Shown here: one piece after another, positions 42,465-53,000 of the stretch
How the letters are laid out: the number at the start of each line of letters is the position of its first letter
Position numbering within the stretch: the stretch's first letter is position 1
DNA from: Maricaulis sp.
Lineage (GTDB): Bacteria; Pseudomonadota; Alphaproteobacteria; Caulobacterales; Maricaulaceae
Length of the DNA stretch: 64,000 nucleotides
Assembly: GCA_002692855.1 (NCBI GenBank)
Contig: NZMJ01000012.1
Coordinates: forward strand, 192,506 to 256,505
Direction of reading: 5' to 3'
Notes under the pieces: model-generated
What the model was told of the DNA's origin: nothing
What the model saw: only the letters and a program-made list of their open reading frames with translations
Databases searched by the model: none
Translations under genes and position numbers: made by a program

Positions 42465-43603
42465 GCGCCTTCGCGACACGGGCCGCGCGCGCCGGAATCA
42501 ATCGCGACCCCGCGCACCGGGCCGTGGTCGCGCCAATCCACCTGTCCTCGGCCTATGCGCGCGAGCAGCCCGGAAAGGTGCCGGACTTCGACTATGCGCG
42601 AACCGCCCATCCCGGCCGTGGCCTGTTCGAGGAGACCGTCGCGGACCTCGAAGGCGGGTGCGGGGCGGTCGCGACCGCATCGGGCATGGCCGCGATTGAC
42701 CTGCTCTTGAACGACCTGCCGATCGGAGCGCGGATTGTCGCGCCGGTCGACGCCTATGGCGGCACGCGCCGCCTTCTTGATGCGCGCGCAGCCGGGAAGA
42801 GGTTTGATGTCCGCTATGCCCGTAGCTGGGACCTCGATCACCTGGCGGCATCGCTGGCGGACGGCGCAGACCTTCTCTTGCTCGAAACCCCGTCCAACCC
42901 GCTCCTGCGCATCACCGATATCGCCGAAGCGTCACGGCTCGGACACGCGGCGGGTGCACGGGTCGCGGTCGACAACACGCTTCTTTCGCCCGCGCTCCAG
43001 CGGCCGCTCGATCTGGGCGCAGACTGCGTCATCCATTCCGCGACCAAGCTGATCAACGGCCATTCCGACATGGTGGGCGGCGTGCTGGTCGAGACCGATC
43101 CGGGACGGCTGGACCGGCACCGGTGGTGGGCCAATGCCGCGGGAACCGGGCTGGCGGCCTTCGACGCCTACCTCGCGCTGCGCGGCGTGCGCACGCTGGG
43201 CATCCGGGCGCAGGCACAAAGCGCGGCGGCCCTGAAACTGGCGCGCCACCTGGAAGAAAGCCCTGAGGTCGCGGCGGTCCACTATCCCGGCCTGCCCGCC
43301 CATCCCGGTTTCGCCCTGGCCGCGCGCCAGCAAGCGGGCGGCGGCGTGGTCGTGTCCCTGGAACTGGCGCCGGGTCTCGACACGAACAGGTTCCTGGCTG
43401 CGCTGCGCCTGTCCACGCTGGCGCAATCGCTGGGCGGAGTGGAAAGCCTTGTCAGCGTCCCCGCCCTGATGACCCATGCCGCGATGACACCTGGCGCGCG
43501 CGCCGAGGCCGGCATATCGGACCGCCTGATCCGCCTGTCGGTCGGGCTGGAGGATGTCGGCGATCTGACCGGTGATCTCGACCGCGCGCTGGCCGCCGCC
43601 TAG
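42461..43603 (+). CDS. metB: Cystathionine gamma-synthase
   Basis: PLP enzyme joining an O-acylhomoserine with cysteine to give cystathionine. 380 residues. Motifs: PIHLSSAYAREQ, LEGGCGAVATASGMAAI, LLETPSNPLLRI, VDNTLLSPALQRPLDLGADCVIHS and the PLP lysine in SATKLINGHSD; the C-terminal SLGGVESLVSVPALMTHA is typical. The WWANAAGTG segment matches MetB more closely than MetZ, but an O-acylhomoserine sulfhydrylase cannot be excluded. Last gene of the riboswitch-controlled operon; its TAG stop shares CTAG with the convergent dioxygenase gene. Confidence 0.93.
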   Translation: MSAFATRAARAGINRDPAHRAVVAPIHLSSAYAREQPGKVPDFDYARTAHPGRGLFEETVADLEGGCGAVATASGMAAIDLLLNDLPIGARIVAPVDAYGGTRRLLDARAAGKRFDVRYARSWDLDHLAASLADGADLLLLETPSNPLLRITDIAEASRLGHAAGARVAVDNTLLSPALQRPLDLGADCVIHSATKLINGHSDMVGGVLVETDPGRLDRHRWWANAAGTGLAAFDAYLALRGVRTLGIRAQAQSAAALKLARHLEESPEVAAVHYPGLPAHPGFALAARQQAGGGVVVSLELAPGLDTNRFLAALRLSTLAQSLGGVESLVSVPALMTHAAMTPGARAEAGISDRLIRLSVGLEDVGDLTGDLDRALAAA

Positions 43604-44256
43604 TCGTCCACCCACATCCGGGTCAGGTTGGCGCGGACATTCGACAGGGTGTCGAACACGTCCGTCTTGCCCTGTGTGTCGAATAGGGTCCGCACCGCGA
43701 TGTCGAGTTCAAACAGGGTCTGGCGGCGCAGCGGGTCACCGATCAGGCTGCGCACCCATCCGACAACGGCCAGCCGTTCGCCCGAGCGGACCTCCTCGAC
43801 CCGGTGCAGGAGCTGGGTCGGGTAAAGCACCGCATCCCCCGCATCGAGTTTCACGGTCTGCGGCTCGCCATTGCCGAACAGGACGAGTTCACCACCCTCA
43901 TAACCGGCGGGGTCGCTGAGAAAGAGCGTGAAGGAGAGATCGACGCGCTTGCCCGACATGACCGGCTCATCGGTGTGGGTGCCATAGCCCATGCCCGGCG
44001 TGTAGCGCGACACCAGCGTTCGGATCACGGATTTCGGACGCGCATAGGCGGTGTAGAGCGGATGGCGGTCGAGCGCCGCGCGCACCACCCGGGCGACCGT
44101 GTCGCGCGCCGCCCCGGACTCGAGCTGCTCGTTGGCTTTCACCGATTTCGCGGCGCGCCCTGCGGTGGTCGTCCCGTCGACAAAATCCCCGCGCGCGACG
44201 GCTGACCGCAGGGCGGTCACCTCGTCGCCGGTGAGAACATCCTTCAATACGATCAT
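43600..44256 (-). CDS. PKHD-type Fe(II)/2-oxoglutarate dioxygenase (PiuC/YbiX-like)
   Basis: 218 residues. Iron ligands: His and Asp in GYGTHTDEP and the distal His in LLHRVEEV, with the 2-oxoglutarate arginine in SGERLAVVGW; LSDPAGYEGGELVLFGNG and LDAGDAVLYPTQLLH are family signatures. PiuC/YbiX proteins often accompany iron-siderophore receptors and are iron-regulated. No receptor gene is here. The 78-base divergent gap to the lipoprotein gene includes GATTATCA (44276-44283), which resembles half of a Fur site. Substrate unknown. Confidence 0.94.
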   Translation of the reverse strand: MIVLKDVLTGDEVTALRSAVARGDFVDGTTTAGRAAKSVKANEQLESGAARDTVARVVRAALDRHPLYTAYARPKSVIRTLVSRYTPGMGYGTHTDEPVMSGKRVDLSFTLFLSDPAGYEGGELVLFGNGEPQTVKLDAGDAVLYPTQLLHRVEEVRSGERLAVVGWVRSLIGDPLRRQTLFELDIAVRTLFDTQGKTDVFDTLSNVRANLTRMWVDD

Positions 44257-44334
44257 GCCGACCCGTCTTGCGAACGATTATCAACCACATTAAGAGGCTT
44301 CCTATAACGCAGCCTGCGGCGCAAAGGAAACATG

Positions 44335-45216
44335 ATGAAATCCGCTCATTCTTCACTGATGGCGCGCGCGGGTGTCGCCGCGCTCATCGCCGGATTGTCC
44401 GCCTGTTCGCCCGCAGTCGAGGATGACCGTGCCGCGTCACCCGAACCTTCTGCCGGGACCGTTGAGGCAGCGCCAACTCCCGATACGACCCATGACACGC
44501 CCGCGCCGGTTGCCGGAGAAGGTGACGGAGAAGGCGAAGGCGGGGATGGCGGTGAATTCGGCATTGATCCGGCGGTCGCCGCCACCGACCCGATTGTCTA
44601 TCTCACCGCGCTGGAAGTGATGCGGGCGCACTATCTCGCGGGCATGGCCGCCTATGACGAAGGCCGCGAGGCGATTGGCGGCACGATGTTCTCGCACCCG
44701 ATTTCCGAAATCTATATCGACCTCGAAGACGTGCTGATCGATCTGGGCGCACCCGAATTCTACGAATTGCTGCTGGAAACCTCCCGCGCACCGTTCCAGG
44801 ACGCGTCAGCAGAGGAAGTCCACAGCCTCGTCGACCAGGTTCTCATGGCCATCGACACCGCGTCGCAGCACACACCCGAAAGCGAACTTTCAGAACCGGC
44901 CATCCAGGCGCGCGTGATCGCCAACATGGCCGAGCGCGCCGCGCTGCAATACGCCTTCGCGGCCGAATCTGAAATGAAGAGCGGCCCCTATCTCGACGGC
45001 TTCGGCTTCTATCGTTCGGCCGAGGAAATCCTGTCGCGGCACGAAAGCGCGATCGCGGCCGTGGATGCCGATTCGGCTGTTCGCCTGCGCGCCGTGGTCG
45101 ATGCGCTGGCGGCGGCCTACCCGGTTGCCACGGCGCCCGAACAACTCGGCACAGACAGCGACGCGCTCGTCGCCCTGGCCCAATCGGCCCAGGACCAGGT
45201 GGCCACACTGAACTGA
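44335..45216 (+). CDS. Lipoprotein of unknown function, helical
   Basis: About 293 residues. A lipoprotein signal (LIAGLSAC, Cys near residue 24) is followed by an Ala/Pro/Glu/Gly-rich linker of about 50 residues, then a helical domain. That domain starts DPIVYLTALEVMRAHYLAGMAAYDEG and has a conserved-looking FSHPISEIYIDLEDVLIDLG, and later YLDGFGFYRSAEEIL. The H-P-x-x-E arrangement recalls helical exported proteins with an iron link (imelysin/EfeO-like), but I cannot assign the family. Two adjacent ATGs (44332, 44335) are both possible. Divergent from the iron-dependent dioxygenase gene. Confidence 0.8.
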   Translation: MKSAHSSLMARAGVAALIAGLSACSPAVEDDRAASPEPSAGTVEAAPTPDTTHDTPAPVAGEGDGEGEGGDGGEFGIDPAVAATDPIVYLTALEVMRAHYLAGMAAYDEGREAIGGTMFSHPISEIYIDLEDVLIDLGAPEFYELLLETSRAPFQDASAEEVHSLVDQVLMAIDTASQHTPESELSEPAIQARVIANMAERAALQYAFAAESEMKSGPYLDGFGFYRSAEEILSRHESAIAAVDADSAVRLRAVVDALAAAYPVATAPEQLGTDSDALVALAQSAQDQVATLN

Positions 45217-45302
45217 CCGGGCGGCGTGGGTCCGGTTCTGCTTGATCCGCGAACACCGTTCACTACCATCCCCGGGACCATGAAATTCCGGGGAGGAATG
45301 TG

Positions 45303-47009
45303 ATGTCCGAACGCCGATCGGCACCACCGCGCGAGGCGGTGGAAAAAGCCGTCATGCATATCATCGAACACGAACCGCTGTTTGCGGTCGGGGTCGAGGA
45401 AATCCGCGGCGTTCCGCATCGTGTCTTCCGCAATGCGCCCGCCGATCTGCGCGGACTGATCGCGATCTGCGAGAGCCACGGCGACAACGAAGGCGTCGTC
45501 CTCGACGACCAGCGCTGGAGCTTCGGTGAACTCGCGCGCAACGCGCGTGCATTTGGCGCCGGTCTGTCGGCCCGGCACGGCGTGAAGAAGGGTGACCTTG
45601 TCGCACTCGCCATGCGCAACACGCCCGAATGGATGGCCGCGTATCTGGGCATTGCGTCCATCGGTGCCGTCGTCGTTCCGCTCAATGGCTGGTGGACCGA
45701 AGAGGAGATGGCCTTTGCGCTGGGGCATTGCGGCGCGAAATTCGTGATCTGCGACCCCCAGCAGGGAGCCCGGATCGAGCGGTCGAAAGAAGCGCTCGGA
45801 CTGACCCTGATTTCGGCGCGCGGCGCGTTGAACGGCGCCGACGACGAATTTGACGCCGTGATGAGCGCGGGGCGCGACCTGCCCCCGAGCGATGTCCAGA
45901 TCCACCCCGATGACGATCTCGCGGTGATGTACACGTCGGGTTCGACGGGCAAGCCCAAGGGCGTGGTGCTGACGCACCGCGCGGCCTGGTCGACCTTGCT
46001 GTCTTTCGCGCTTCTGGTGACGGCCACGAAGGCGACCCCCGAAGGGGCCAGCCTGTTTCCCGACAATCCCTCCATCCTCGTCACCCTGCCGCTATTTCAC
46101 GTCACCGGCTCGCACCCCGTCTTCATGTTGTCCCTGCTCGCGGGACGGCGTCTGGTGCTGATGCACAAATGGTCACCGGTCGATGCCGCACGGATGATCG
46201 AGGCCGAGGGCATCACCAATTTCGTCGGCGTGCCGACCATGTCCCACGAATTGATGCTGGCCGCGCGCGAGCACGGAATTTCACTGGGCAGCCTGACCGA
46301 TATCGGATCGGGCGGCGCCAAGAGACCGGCTGCACAGGTCGCCGCCCTCGCCGAGCAGTTTCCCGGCGCCTGGTCCAGCTCCGGCTATGGCCTGACCGAG
46401 TCGAGCGCGCTAGGCACCTATAACGGCATGACCGATTACCAGGCCAAGCCCGGCTCGGCGGGCCGGGTGATCCCGCCGGTCACCGAATTGCGGATTGCCC
46501 GTCCCGATGGCGGCGAGGTCGAACCCGGCGCAGTCGGGGAAGTCTGGATCCGGACGCCCGGCAATTTCCGCGGCTATCTCAACCAACCCGATGAGACCGC
46601 GGCCGCGTTGACGCCGGACGGCTGGCTGCGCACCGGTGATCTCGGCACGCTCGACGAGGAAGGATTTCTCACCATCGTCGACCGGTTGAAGGACATGATC
46701 GTGCGCGGCGGCGAGAATGTCGCGTGCCTGGAAGTCGAGGCGGCGCTGCTCAGACACCCCGATATCCGGGAAGCGGCGGTATTCTCCGTACCCGACGAAA
46801 GGCTCGGCGAAGCGGTTGGCGCGGCGATTGTCGTTGCTCCGGGTACGGAGATTGAATCCGGCGATATAGGCGAGTTCGTGAAGCCGCATCTTGCAGCATT
46901 CAAGCGGCCGGACCATATCTGGATACGGTCTTCAAAGCTGCCCAGGACGGGTACGGAAAAGCTCGACAAGCGAGCGATAAAAAAGCTCTGCCTTGAAGGC
47001 GATCAATAA
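45303..47009 (+). CDS. Acyl-CoA synthetase (class I adenylate-forming)
   Basis: ATP- and CoA-dependent activation of a fatty or other carboxylic acid. 568 residues. A3 loop MYTSGSTGKPKGVVLTH, A5 GYGLTESSALGTYNG, A7/A8 WLRTGDLGTLDEEGFLTIVDRLKDMIVRGGENVACLEVE and A10 lysine region PRTGTEKLDKRAIKK are all present. Chain-length specificity is not readable. ATG at 45303 follows GGAGG with six bases of spacing; an in-frame GTG lies directly before it. It is followed by an acyl desaturase gene 152 bases on, a plausible functional neighbour. Confidence 0.94.
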   Translation: MSERRSAPPREAVEKAVMHIIEHEPLFAVGVEEIRGVPHRVFRNAPADLRGLIAICESHGDNEGVVLDDQRWSFGELARNARAFGAGLSARHGVKKGDLVALAMRNTPEWMAAYLGIASIGAVVVPLNGWWTEEEMAFALGHCGAKFVICDPQQGARIERSKEALGLTLISARGALNGADDEFDAVMSAGRDLPPSDVQIHPDDDLAVMYTSGSTGKPKGVVLTHRAAWSTLLSFALLVTATKATPEGASLFPDNPSILVTLPLFHVTGSHPVFMLSLLAGRRLVLMHKWSPVDAARMIEAEGITNFVGVPTMSHELMLAAREHGISLGSLTDIGSGGAKRPAAQVAALAEQFPGAWSSSGYGLTESSALGTYNGMTDYQAKPGSAGRVIPPVTELRIARPDGGEVEPGAVGEVWIRTPGNFRGYLNQPDETAAALTPDGWLRTGDLGTLDEEGFLTIVDRLKDMIVRGGENVACLEVEAALLRHPDIREAAVFSVPDERLGEAVGAAIVVAPGTEIESGDIGEFVKPHLAAFKRPDHIWIRSSKLPRTGTEKLDKRAIKKLCLEGDQ

Positions 47010-47161
47010 CAAGGGTTTGCATGAGGCGGTCCGTTCACGAACTGCTCATTTCTTGTAGATCATGCTTGCACACTATCGGTTCAGCCGATTCAGTCGGAGT
47101 GCGCCGACCGAGTTCCAACCCGGACCGGTCCGCACACTGTCTCACGTAAGGTAATCTATTC

Positions 47162-48097
47162 ATGACGATCGAAACTGCCCTCAGGGTCCGCTCCGAAGCG
47201 GTGCTTCGCTCCTGGAGCACGCTGGACTGGACCAGCGCGTTTTCCGCCGTGATCTATCCCGCACTCGGAGTTGCAACCCTGGTGGTTGCGCTCGTCCTCG
47301 GCTTTGCCCTGGAAAGCATCCACCTGCACTGGTGGTATGCGCCGCTGGCGATCCTGACGACGGCGGCTGCGGTCTTCGTGTGCAATATGGGCATCGGCCC
47401 GTTGCACCGGATCTGGCAGCACCGCGCCGGCCACCTCTCCACGCCGGTCCAGGTCCTCGTGGCCATCAACTGCATCATCGCGATGCAGGGCAAGCTGAAG
47501 GACTGGGTCAACTACCACGCCCAGCATCACCGTCACGCCGACGAGCCCGGCGATCCGCACAACCCGTCCGAAGGCAAGTTCTGGGCGTGGATTGGCTGGA
47601 TCCTGTGGCGCGACAAGGAAGACATGGATCGACCGATGGCGCGCTGGCTGGCCCGGTTCAAGGTCGTGGAATGGGCTGACCGCAATCACCTCTGGCTTTC
47701 GGCGGTGGTCCACCTCGTGGCGCCGGCCCTGGTTTATGGCCTCTTCTTCCTGCTCGGCTGGCCGCTGGTCCTGGCTGCCATCCTGCATGCCTGCGCCGTG
47801 ATCGGCCGCGCGCTTCAATTCCACGCAACGACGCTGGGCGTGAATGTCTTCGGACACATGAACACGCCGCGCTGGTTCGCCTACACGCTGGCCCTGCTGA
47901 CCGGCGGCGAAGCACTTCACGGCCACCACCACGACTTCCCGCGTTCGGCCCTGAACCTGCCGCGCAAGGGAATCTGGAACCGCATCGTCGATTACAACGG
48001 GACGGCGCTTCTGGTGCTCTCCAAGCTGCGCCTCGCGCGTGACCTGGTCATCGCACCGCAGTTCGAGCCCGTGCCGGCGGACGTCAATCCGCGCTGA
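47162..48097 (+). CDS. Membrane acyl-CoA/fatty-acid desaturase
   Basis: Stearoyl-CoA 9-desaturase type diiron membrane enzyme, 311 residues with four transmembrane segments. The three His boxes are HRIWQH, HAQHHRH and HGHHH, in the expected order, with the conserved NxxxH region NVFGHM. It introduces a double bond into an acyl chain, adjusting membrane fluidity. Start ATG at 47162 after AAGG. No clear promoter was found in the 152-base gap before it. A strong terminator follows. Confidence 0.94.
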   Translation: MTIETALRVRSEAVLRSWSTLDWTSAFSAVIYPALGVATLVVALVLGFALESIHLHWWYAPLAILTTAAAVFVCNMGIGPLHRIWQHRAGHLSTPVQVLVAINCIIAMQGKLKDWVNYHAQHHRHADEPGDPHNPSEGKFWAWIGWILWRDKEDMDRPMARWLARFKVVEWADRNHLWLSAVVHLVAPALVYGLFFLLGWPLVLAAILHACAVIGRALQFHATTLGVNVFGHMNTPRWFAYTLALLTGGEALHGHHHDFPRSALNLPRKGIWNRIVDYNGTALLVLSKLRLARDLVIAPQFEPVPADVNPR

Positions 48098-48120
48098 CGC
48101 AGCACACATCGACCACGATC

Positions 48121-48152
48121 AGGGCCGTCCGGAATGCCGGGCGGCCCTTTTT
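48121..48152 (+). terminator. Rho-independent terminator after desaturase
   Basis: AGGGCCGTCCGG-AATG-CCGGGCGGCCCTTTTT: a 12-base-pair stem with one T-G pair, four-base loop and a run of five T. The clearest intrinsic terminator in the window. Confidence 0.92.
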
Positions 48153-48259
48153 GCTGGTGCATATTATTGTGCGCTGCCGCATTTTCGCCCGCCGGGCCTG
48201 CAAGGCTTTACCGCAGAATCCGAAACCCTTTTGTCCGGGATGCGTATAGTTTGCGTCTG

Positions 48260-50011
48260 ATGAAGTTTTCTGGCCTTGCCCTCCTCCTGGCCGCCGGACT
48301 GGCTTCGCCTGCCATGGCGGAGCCGGTGGCGCGTATTCGCGGCGTCGACGACTCCGATCTGCGCGCGCGCCTGCTCGCGGTCGTGGGTGAGACGCCCTAC
48401 GCGCCTGCCGGACCGCGCGAGGCCCGTCAGCGCGCCGAGGAAGGCGCTGCGCGGGTGCGCCGTGCGCTGCGATCCTTCGGCTATTACAGCGGTGAGGCCG
48501 AGGCCGTGGTGCTGGACGGTGACGGGCGGCTTCGCCCCGCCGTGCGGGTCACGCCGGGTCCGCAATTCACATTCTCCAGCGTCGCGCTCGACCTGTCGCA
48601 GCCGGTTACGCCGGAAGCCGAGACCCGAACCCGGGCGGCGTTCACGCTACGCGCCGGAGACCCGGTCGATGCCCAGCGCATCCTCGCCAGCGAGCACGAA
48701 GCGGTGATGACGCTGCGTTCCGAGGGCTATCCCGACGCCGCGGCCGGGGACCGCGAGATCATCGTCGATCATGCCGAACAGGCGGCCCGTGCGCGCCTGA
48801 TCCTCATCCCCGGACCGTTCGCACGCTTCGGTCCGATCACGCTGAACAACGAGACGATCCTGCGCGCCTCTTATGTCGAGCGGCTATCACCGTTTGAGGC
48901 CGGCGATCCGGCAGCGCCGTCCGACCTGATCGAGCTGGCCGATCGCCTCTCGGGACTGCCCGGAGTTGAACGCGCCGAAGTCAGCCTCGCCCCGCCGGGC
49001 GAGACCGGCGAAGCGCGTGCGGTACAGGTCGAATTGCAGGCCGCGCCGCGTCACCAGCTGGAACTCGGTGCAGGCTATTCGACCACGGACGGGGCCGGTG
49101 TCGAAGCCGAATGGACACGCCGCAACCTGTTCCGGGGCGCTGAATCGCTGAAGCTTTCGGCGCGTCTCGCGACGCTCGACAGCCACGCCACCGCGTCGCT
49201 CGAATTCCCGAACTGGCTGCGCTACGACCAGACACTGACGCTCGGCGCCGCGCTCGAAGCCGAGCGCACCGACGCCTATGATCGCGACGCCATCACGATC
49301 AGTGCCGGGCTGCGCCGCGCGATTTCGGACACGCTTGCAGCCGCGCTCGGGGCCGAGATCGAATCCGCGCGCGTCGAGGAAGCCGACAACACAGTCACGA
49401 CCGCATCGGGCGACCTGCAACTCGCCGCCCTGTCCCTGGGCGCGATCTGGGATCGCCGCGACGATCCGCTCGACCCTCAGTCCGGGTTCACACTGGAAGG
49501 CGTCGTGGTTCCCGCCGCCTTGCTCGATGATGGTTTCACCAGCTTCTACACCGCGACCATCGCCGCCTCGGGATACTATCCGGTGACGGATACCGTCATT
49601 CTCGCGGCCCGCACCCGGCTCGGGACCATCCTCAATGTCGAGGCCGCAGAGATTCCGGCAGACCGGCGCTTCTATGCCGGAGGCGGCGGATCGGCACGCG
49701 GCTTTGATTACCAGTCGATCAGCCCGCTGGGATCGACCGGCCAGCCCTTTGGCGGCACTTCGCTGGTGGAGACCAGTGTCGAAGTGCGCTGGCGGCGGTC
49801 GCAATCGCTGGGCTTCGCGGCTTTCGTCGATGCCGCGGCGGCGGGGTCTGACACCATGCCGGATTTCGGCGCCATGCGCGCCGGTGTCGGCCTGGGCGTG
49901 CGCTACTACACGAATTTCGGACCGATCCGCCTCGATATCGCGACCCCGGTCGACCGCCGCGACGGCGATGACCCGGTCAGCTTCTACATCTCGATCGGGC
50001 AGGCCTTCTAG
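48260..50011 (+). CDS. tamA: TamA-like outer-membrane assembly barrel
   Basis: Omp85-family protein of 583 residues. Signal peptide MKFSGLALLLAAGLASPAMA, then POTRA domains in the periplasm (about 20-260, e.g. RALRSFGYYSGEAEAVV and FTLRAGDPVDAQRI), then a 16-strand barrel ending in FYISIGQAF with the C-terminal Phe required for insertion. The Omp85 motif RGFDYQSISP is in the loop that enters the barrel. The start at 48260 is chosen for the signal peptide; the open frame from 48134 is non-coding leader. It is two bases from tamB, with which it acts in envelope assembly. Confidence 0.95.
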   Translation: MKFSGLALLLAAGLASPAMAEPVARIRGVDDSDLRARLLAVVGETPYAPAGPREARQRAEEGAARVRRALRSFGYYSGEAEAVVLDGDGRLRPAVRVTPGPQFTFSSVALDLSQPVTPEAETRTRAAFTLRAGDPVDAQRILASEHEAVMTLRSEGYPDAAAGDREIIVDHAEQAARARLILIPGPFARFGPITLNNETILRASYVERLSPFEAGDPAAPSDLIELADRLSGLPGVERAEVSLAPPGETGEARAVQVELQAAPRHQLELGAGYSTTDGAGVEAEWTRRNLFRGAESLKLSARLATLDSHATASLEFPNWLRYDQTLTLGAALEAERTDAYDRDAITISAGLRRAISDTLAAALGAEIESARVEEADNTVTTASGDLQLAALSLGAIWDRRDDPLDPQSGFTLEGVVVPAALLDDGFTSFYTATIAASGYYPVTDTVILAARTRLGTILNVEAAEIPADRRFYAGGGGSARGFDYQSISPLGSTGQPFGGTSLVETSVEVRWRRSQSLGFAAFVDAAAAGSDTMPDFGAMRAGVGLGVRYYTNFGPIRLDIATPVDRRDGDDPVSFYISIGQAF

Positions 50012-50013
50012 GC

Positions 50014-53000
50014 ATGGCCGCTTCCACGCAACGCATCATTCGCTGGTCGGTCGGGATCGGTATCGTGCTGGCGGGCATCCTTGTCCTGCTCACGGGCATG
50101 CGTCTCATCATCGCCAGCCCGGCGGGCAGTCACCTCGTCGCCAGCCAGGTCGACGGGCGCGAGATTCCGGGCATCGGCCGCATCGAGATTGACGGGCTGC
50201 AGGGCGACATCCTGTCCCGCGCCCGTTTCGACGAACTGACCATCACCGATGACGAAGGCACCTGGCTGGTGCTGCGGGGTGTGACCCTCGACTGGCGCCC
50301 GCTGCGCTTCATGACCGGCGGCGGGATCGACATCCGCAGCGCCGAAGCCGAGTTCGGCCGCCTCGACCGCTTGCCGCAAACCGGGGGCTCCGGCGGCGGT
50401 GGCTTCAACCTGCCGCAATTGCGGCTGGACCGGCTGAACCTGGAACGCTTCGAGCTTGGCGAGGGGATTGCCGGTCCCGAAGTCGCTTTCACGGCGCAAT
50501 CCTCCGCCGGGATTGGAAGCCGCGGTGAGATCGATTTCGACGCCCGCTTCGAACGGCTCGACGAGGCCGGAGACGCGGCAACGGCCGAATTCACCCGCGA
50601 TGCGGCAGGGGCCATGAATGCGAGCCTCGACCTTTCGGGTGCGCCCGATGGCCCGATTGCCAGTCTTCTGCGGATCGAAGGCCATGCGATCGATGTCGAC
50701 GCCGCGCTGACGGGCAATCCAGAGACCGGGTCCGGAACGGCGGGCATCCGGCTGGATGGCGACCCGGTCGGAGATGCTGCGCTCGATTGGTCGCAAGGGG
50801 TCATGTCGGCCAGTCTTCGCTTCGAGGCGAACGCCTGGCCGGACCTCTGGGTTCGCCGCATCGTCGGCGGCGACGCCCGCGCAGAAGCGACGATTGATAT
50901 TTCCGGACGACCCCGCCTGACCGCGCTGGTGGCCGATGCCGGTCCGACCCATGTCGAAGCCGAACCGTCCGGTGACAGCTGGGCCGTGCGCCTTGAAACG
51001 GACGGGGAGCAGGTCGCCCGCTGGAGCGGTGAACCCATCGAGGCCACCCGCATCACTTTTGACGGGATCGTGAATCCTGCGGGCAATCGCGGTGCGCACG
51101 GCGAACTGAGCGGTGAGAATGTTCGCTATCGGGGCTTTTCGGCGGCCCGGCTTCAAGGCCCGGCGGCGATTGACGGACCGGTCAGCGCGCTGGTGATCGA
51201 CATGTCCGTCGATCTTGAAGGCGCCGGCTATCCCGATCCGCGCCTCGCCGCGATCCTGGGGCCAAGCCCGCACCTGGCCGGAATCGTCCGCAGGCTTCCG
51301 GGCGGGCGCAGCTGGGCGCTGGAAGACCTGCAAGCGTCCGGCAATGGAAATTCAGTGACCGCCGCCGGCGATGTCCGCCTCGCGGATCGTGCATACGGGC
51401 TCGCGGGCGAGCTGGAACTGACCCGGCTGGGCGGATTGCTGGACGGCCTGTCGGGCCGGGCCGTGTCGCGCGTCTCGCTCGAAGGCGGTTTCGATGGCGC
51501 GCTCGCCATCACGATGGATGGCCGCGCCCGCGAGCTGGCCGGACCGCAAATGGTCGCCCAGCTGGGCAACCAGATCGACTTTGCAGGCCGCGTCACGCGC
51601 ACCGCGAGTGGCCGGCTTGGGGCCGAGAATATCCGCCTGTCGAGCGATGCGCTGACGGTCAATGGTCAGGCGTCATTCGGTCCGGGCAATATCTGGCGCG
51701 CCGATGCCGACGCACGCGCCCGGCGCGCATTGCAATTCGGGTCGGTGACACTTGCTGCGGGCAGCACCGCGCACGTCGAGGCCGCGCCGCAAAATGGCGA
51801 ATCTGTCTGGCGGATCGAGGCGGGCAGCGAAAGCGTGGGTGCCGGACCGGTCGTGCTGGCGACGCCGATGCTGGTCGTTGACGGCCGGGGCGGTCCGCAG
51901 GCGATGCAGGCCGATATCCGCTTCACGGCGGATACCGAGCAGGGCGAGCTGGATCTGAGCGGCCAGGTGGCCCGCACCGATCAGGGCTGGTCCCTGCGCA
52001 GCCTGACCGGACAGGCGGGACCCGTCGCCCTCGAGGGGCAGGGCCGCTACGGCGAAACCGGTCCCGCCGGACAGATTACCGGCCGGTACGAGAATGGTCC
52101 GGGGCGGATCGTGGCAACGGCCGATTTCGGCTCTGACGCCCAGGCCGCCATCGACATTTCGGTGGATGCGCGCGGGTTCGAGTGGGAGGGGAGCCGGGTG
52201 GACCGGCTGCGCCTGACCGCACAAGGCTCGCTCGACGCGCTCGACCTCTCCCTCCAGTCGTCGGGCTTCTACGCATCGGCTTGGACGGTGTCCGGCACAG
52301 GCCAACTGGAGCGGGCCGAGAATGGAATACGCGTCACATTCGCGCCGACCGGGGAATGGGGCGATGTGGAGCTGGCCACGGTCAATCGGCTGGTCTTCCG
52401 TCAGCCCGCTACGGGAGACCCCCGTTTCTCCGGCGCCTGGCGCCTGAATGACGGCGTGTTCGCACTGGAATGGCAGGGCGGTGAGGCGCCGCATGCGGAG
52501 CTGGACCTGTCCGATGTTCCGGTGGGCCTGATCTCGCTCTACCGCGAACGAACGCCCGCGGAAGGCGTGATTTCCGGCACGATTGCCTACCGGCGGACAC
52601 CAACCGGTCCCGAAGTCGAAGCGGATTTGCGCGGCACGGGCCTGCGGCCTCCCGGCGCGGACCCGCAGAGCGCGCTGACCGCACGGTTGTCGGGCACGCT
52701 GGAGGACGGGTTTGCCCGCGCCATCATCGAAGCCGAAGGCAATGACCTGAACGCCGAAGCCTCGATCGAGGCCGATTTCGGCAACCTTGCGACGCTGGCC
52801 GAAATTCCCGACCGGATGGACACCGCCTTGCGGGGCGAAGGGCATCTGTCAGGCGCGATCGGAGTGCTTGCGGGTTTCCACCTGCCGGAAAACCACCAGC
52901 TGACCGGAAATGTGCTGGGCGATGCCCAGCTGACCGGCACGCTCGGCGCACCCGATTTCTCGGGCAGCTTGCAGGCCACAGACGTCAACTATCGGGAAAT

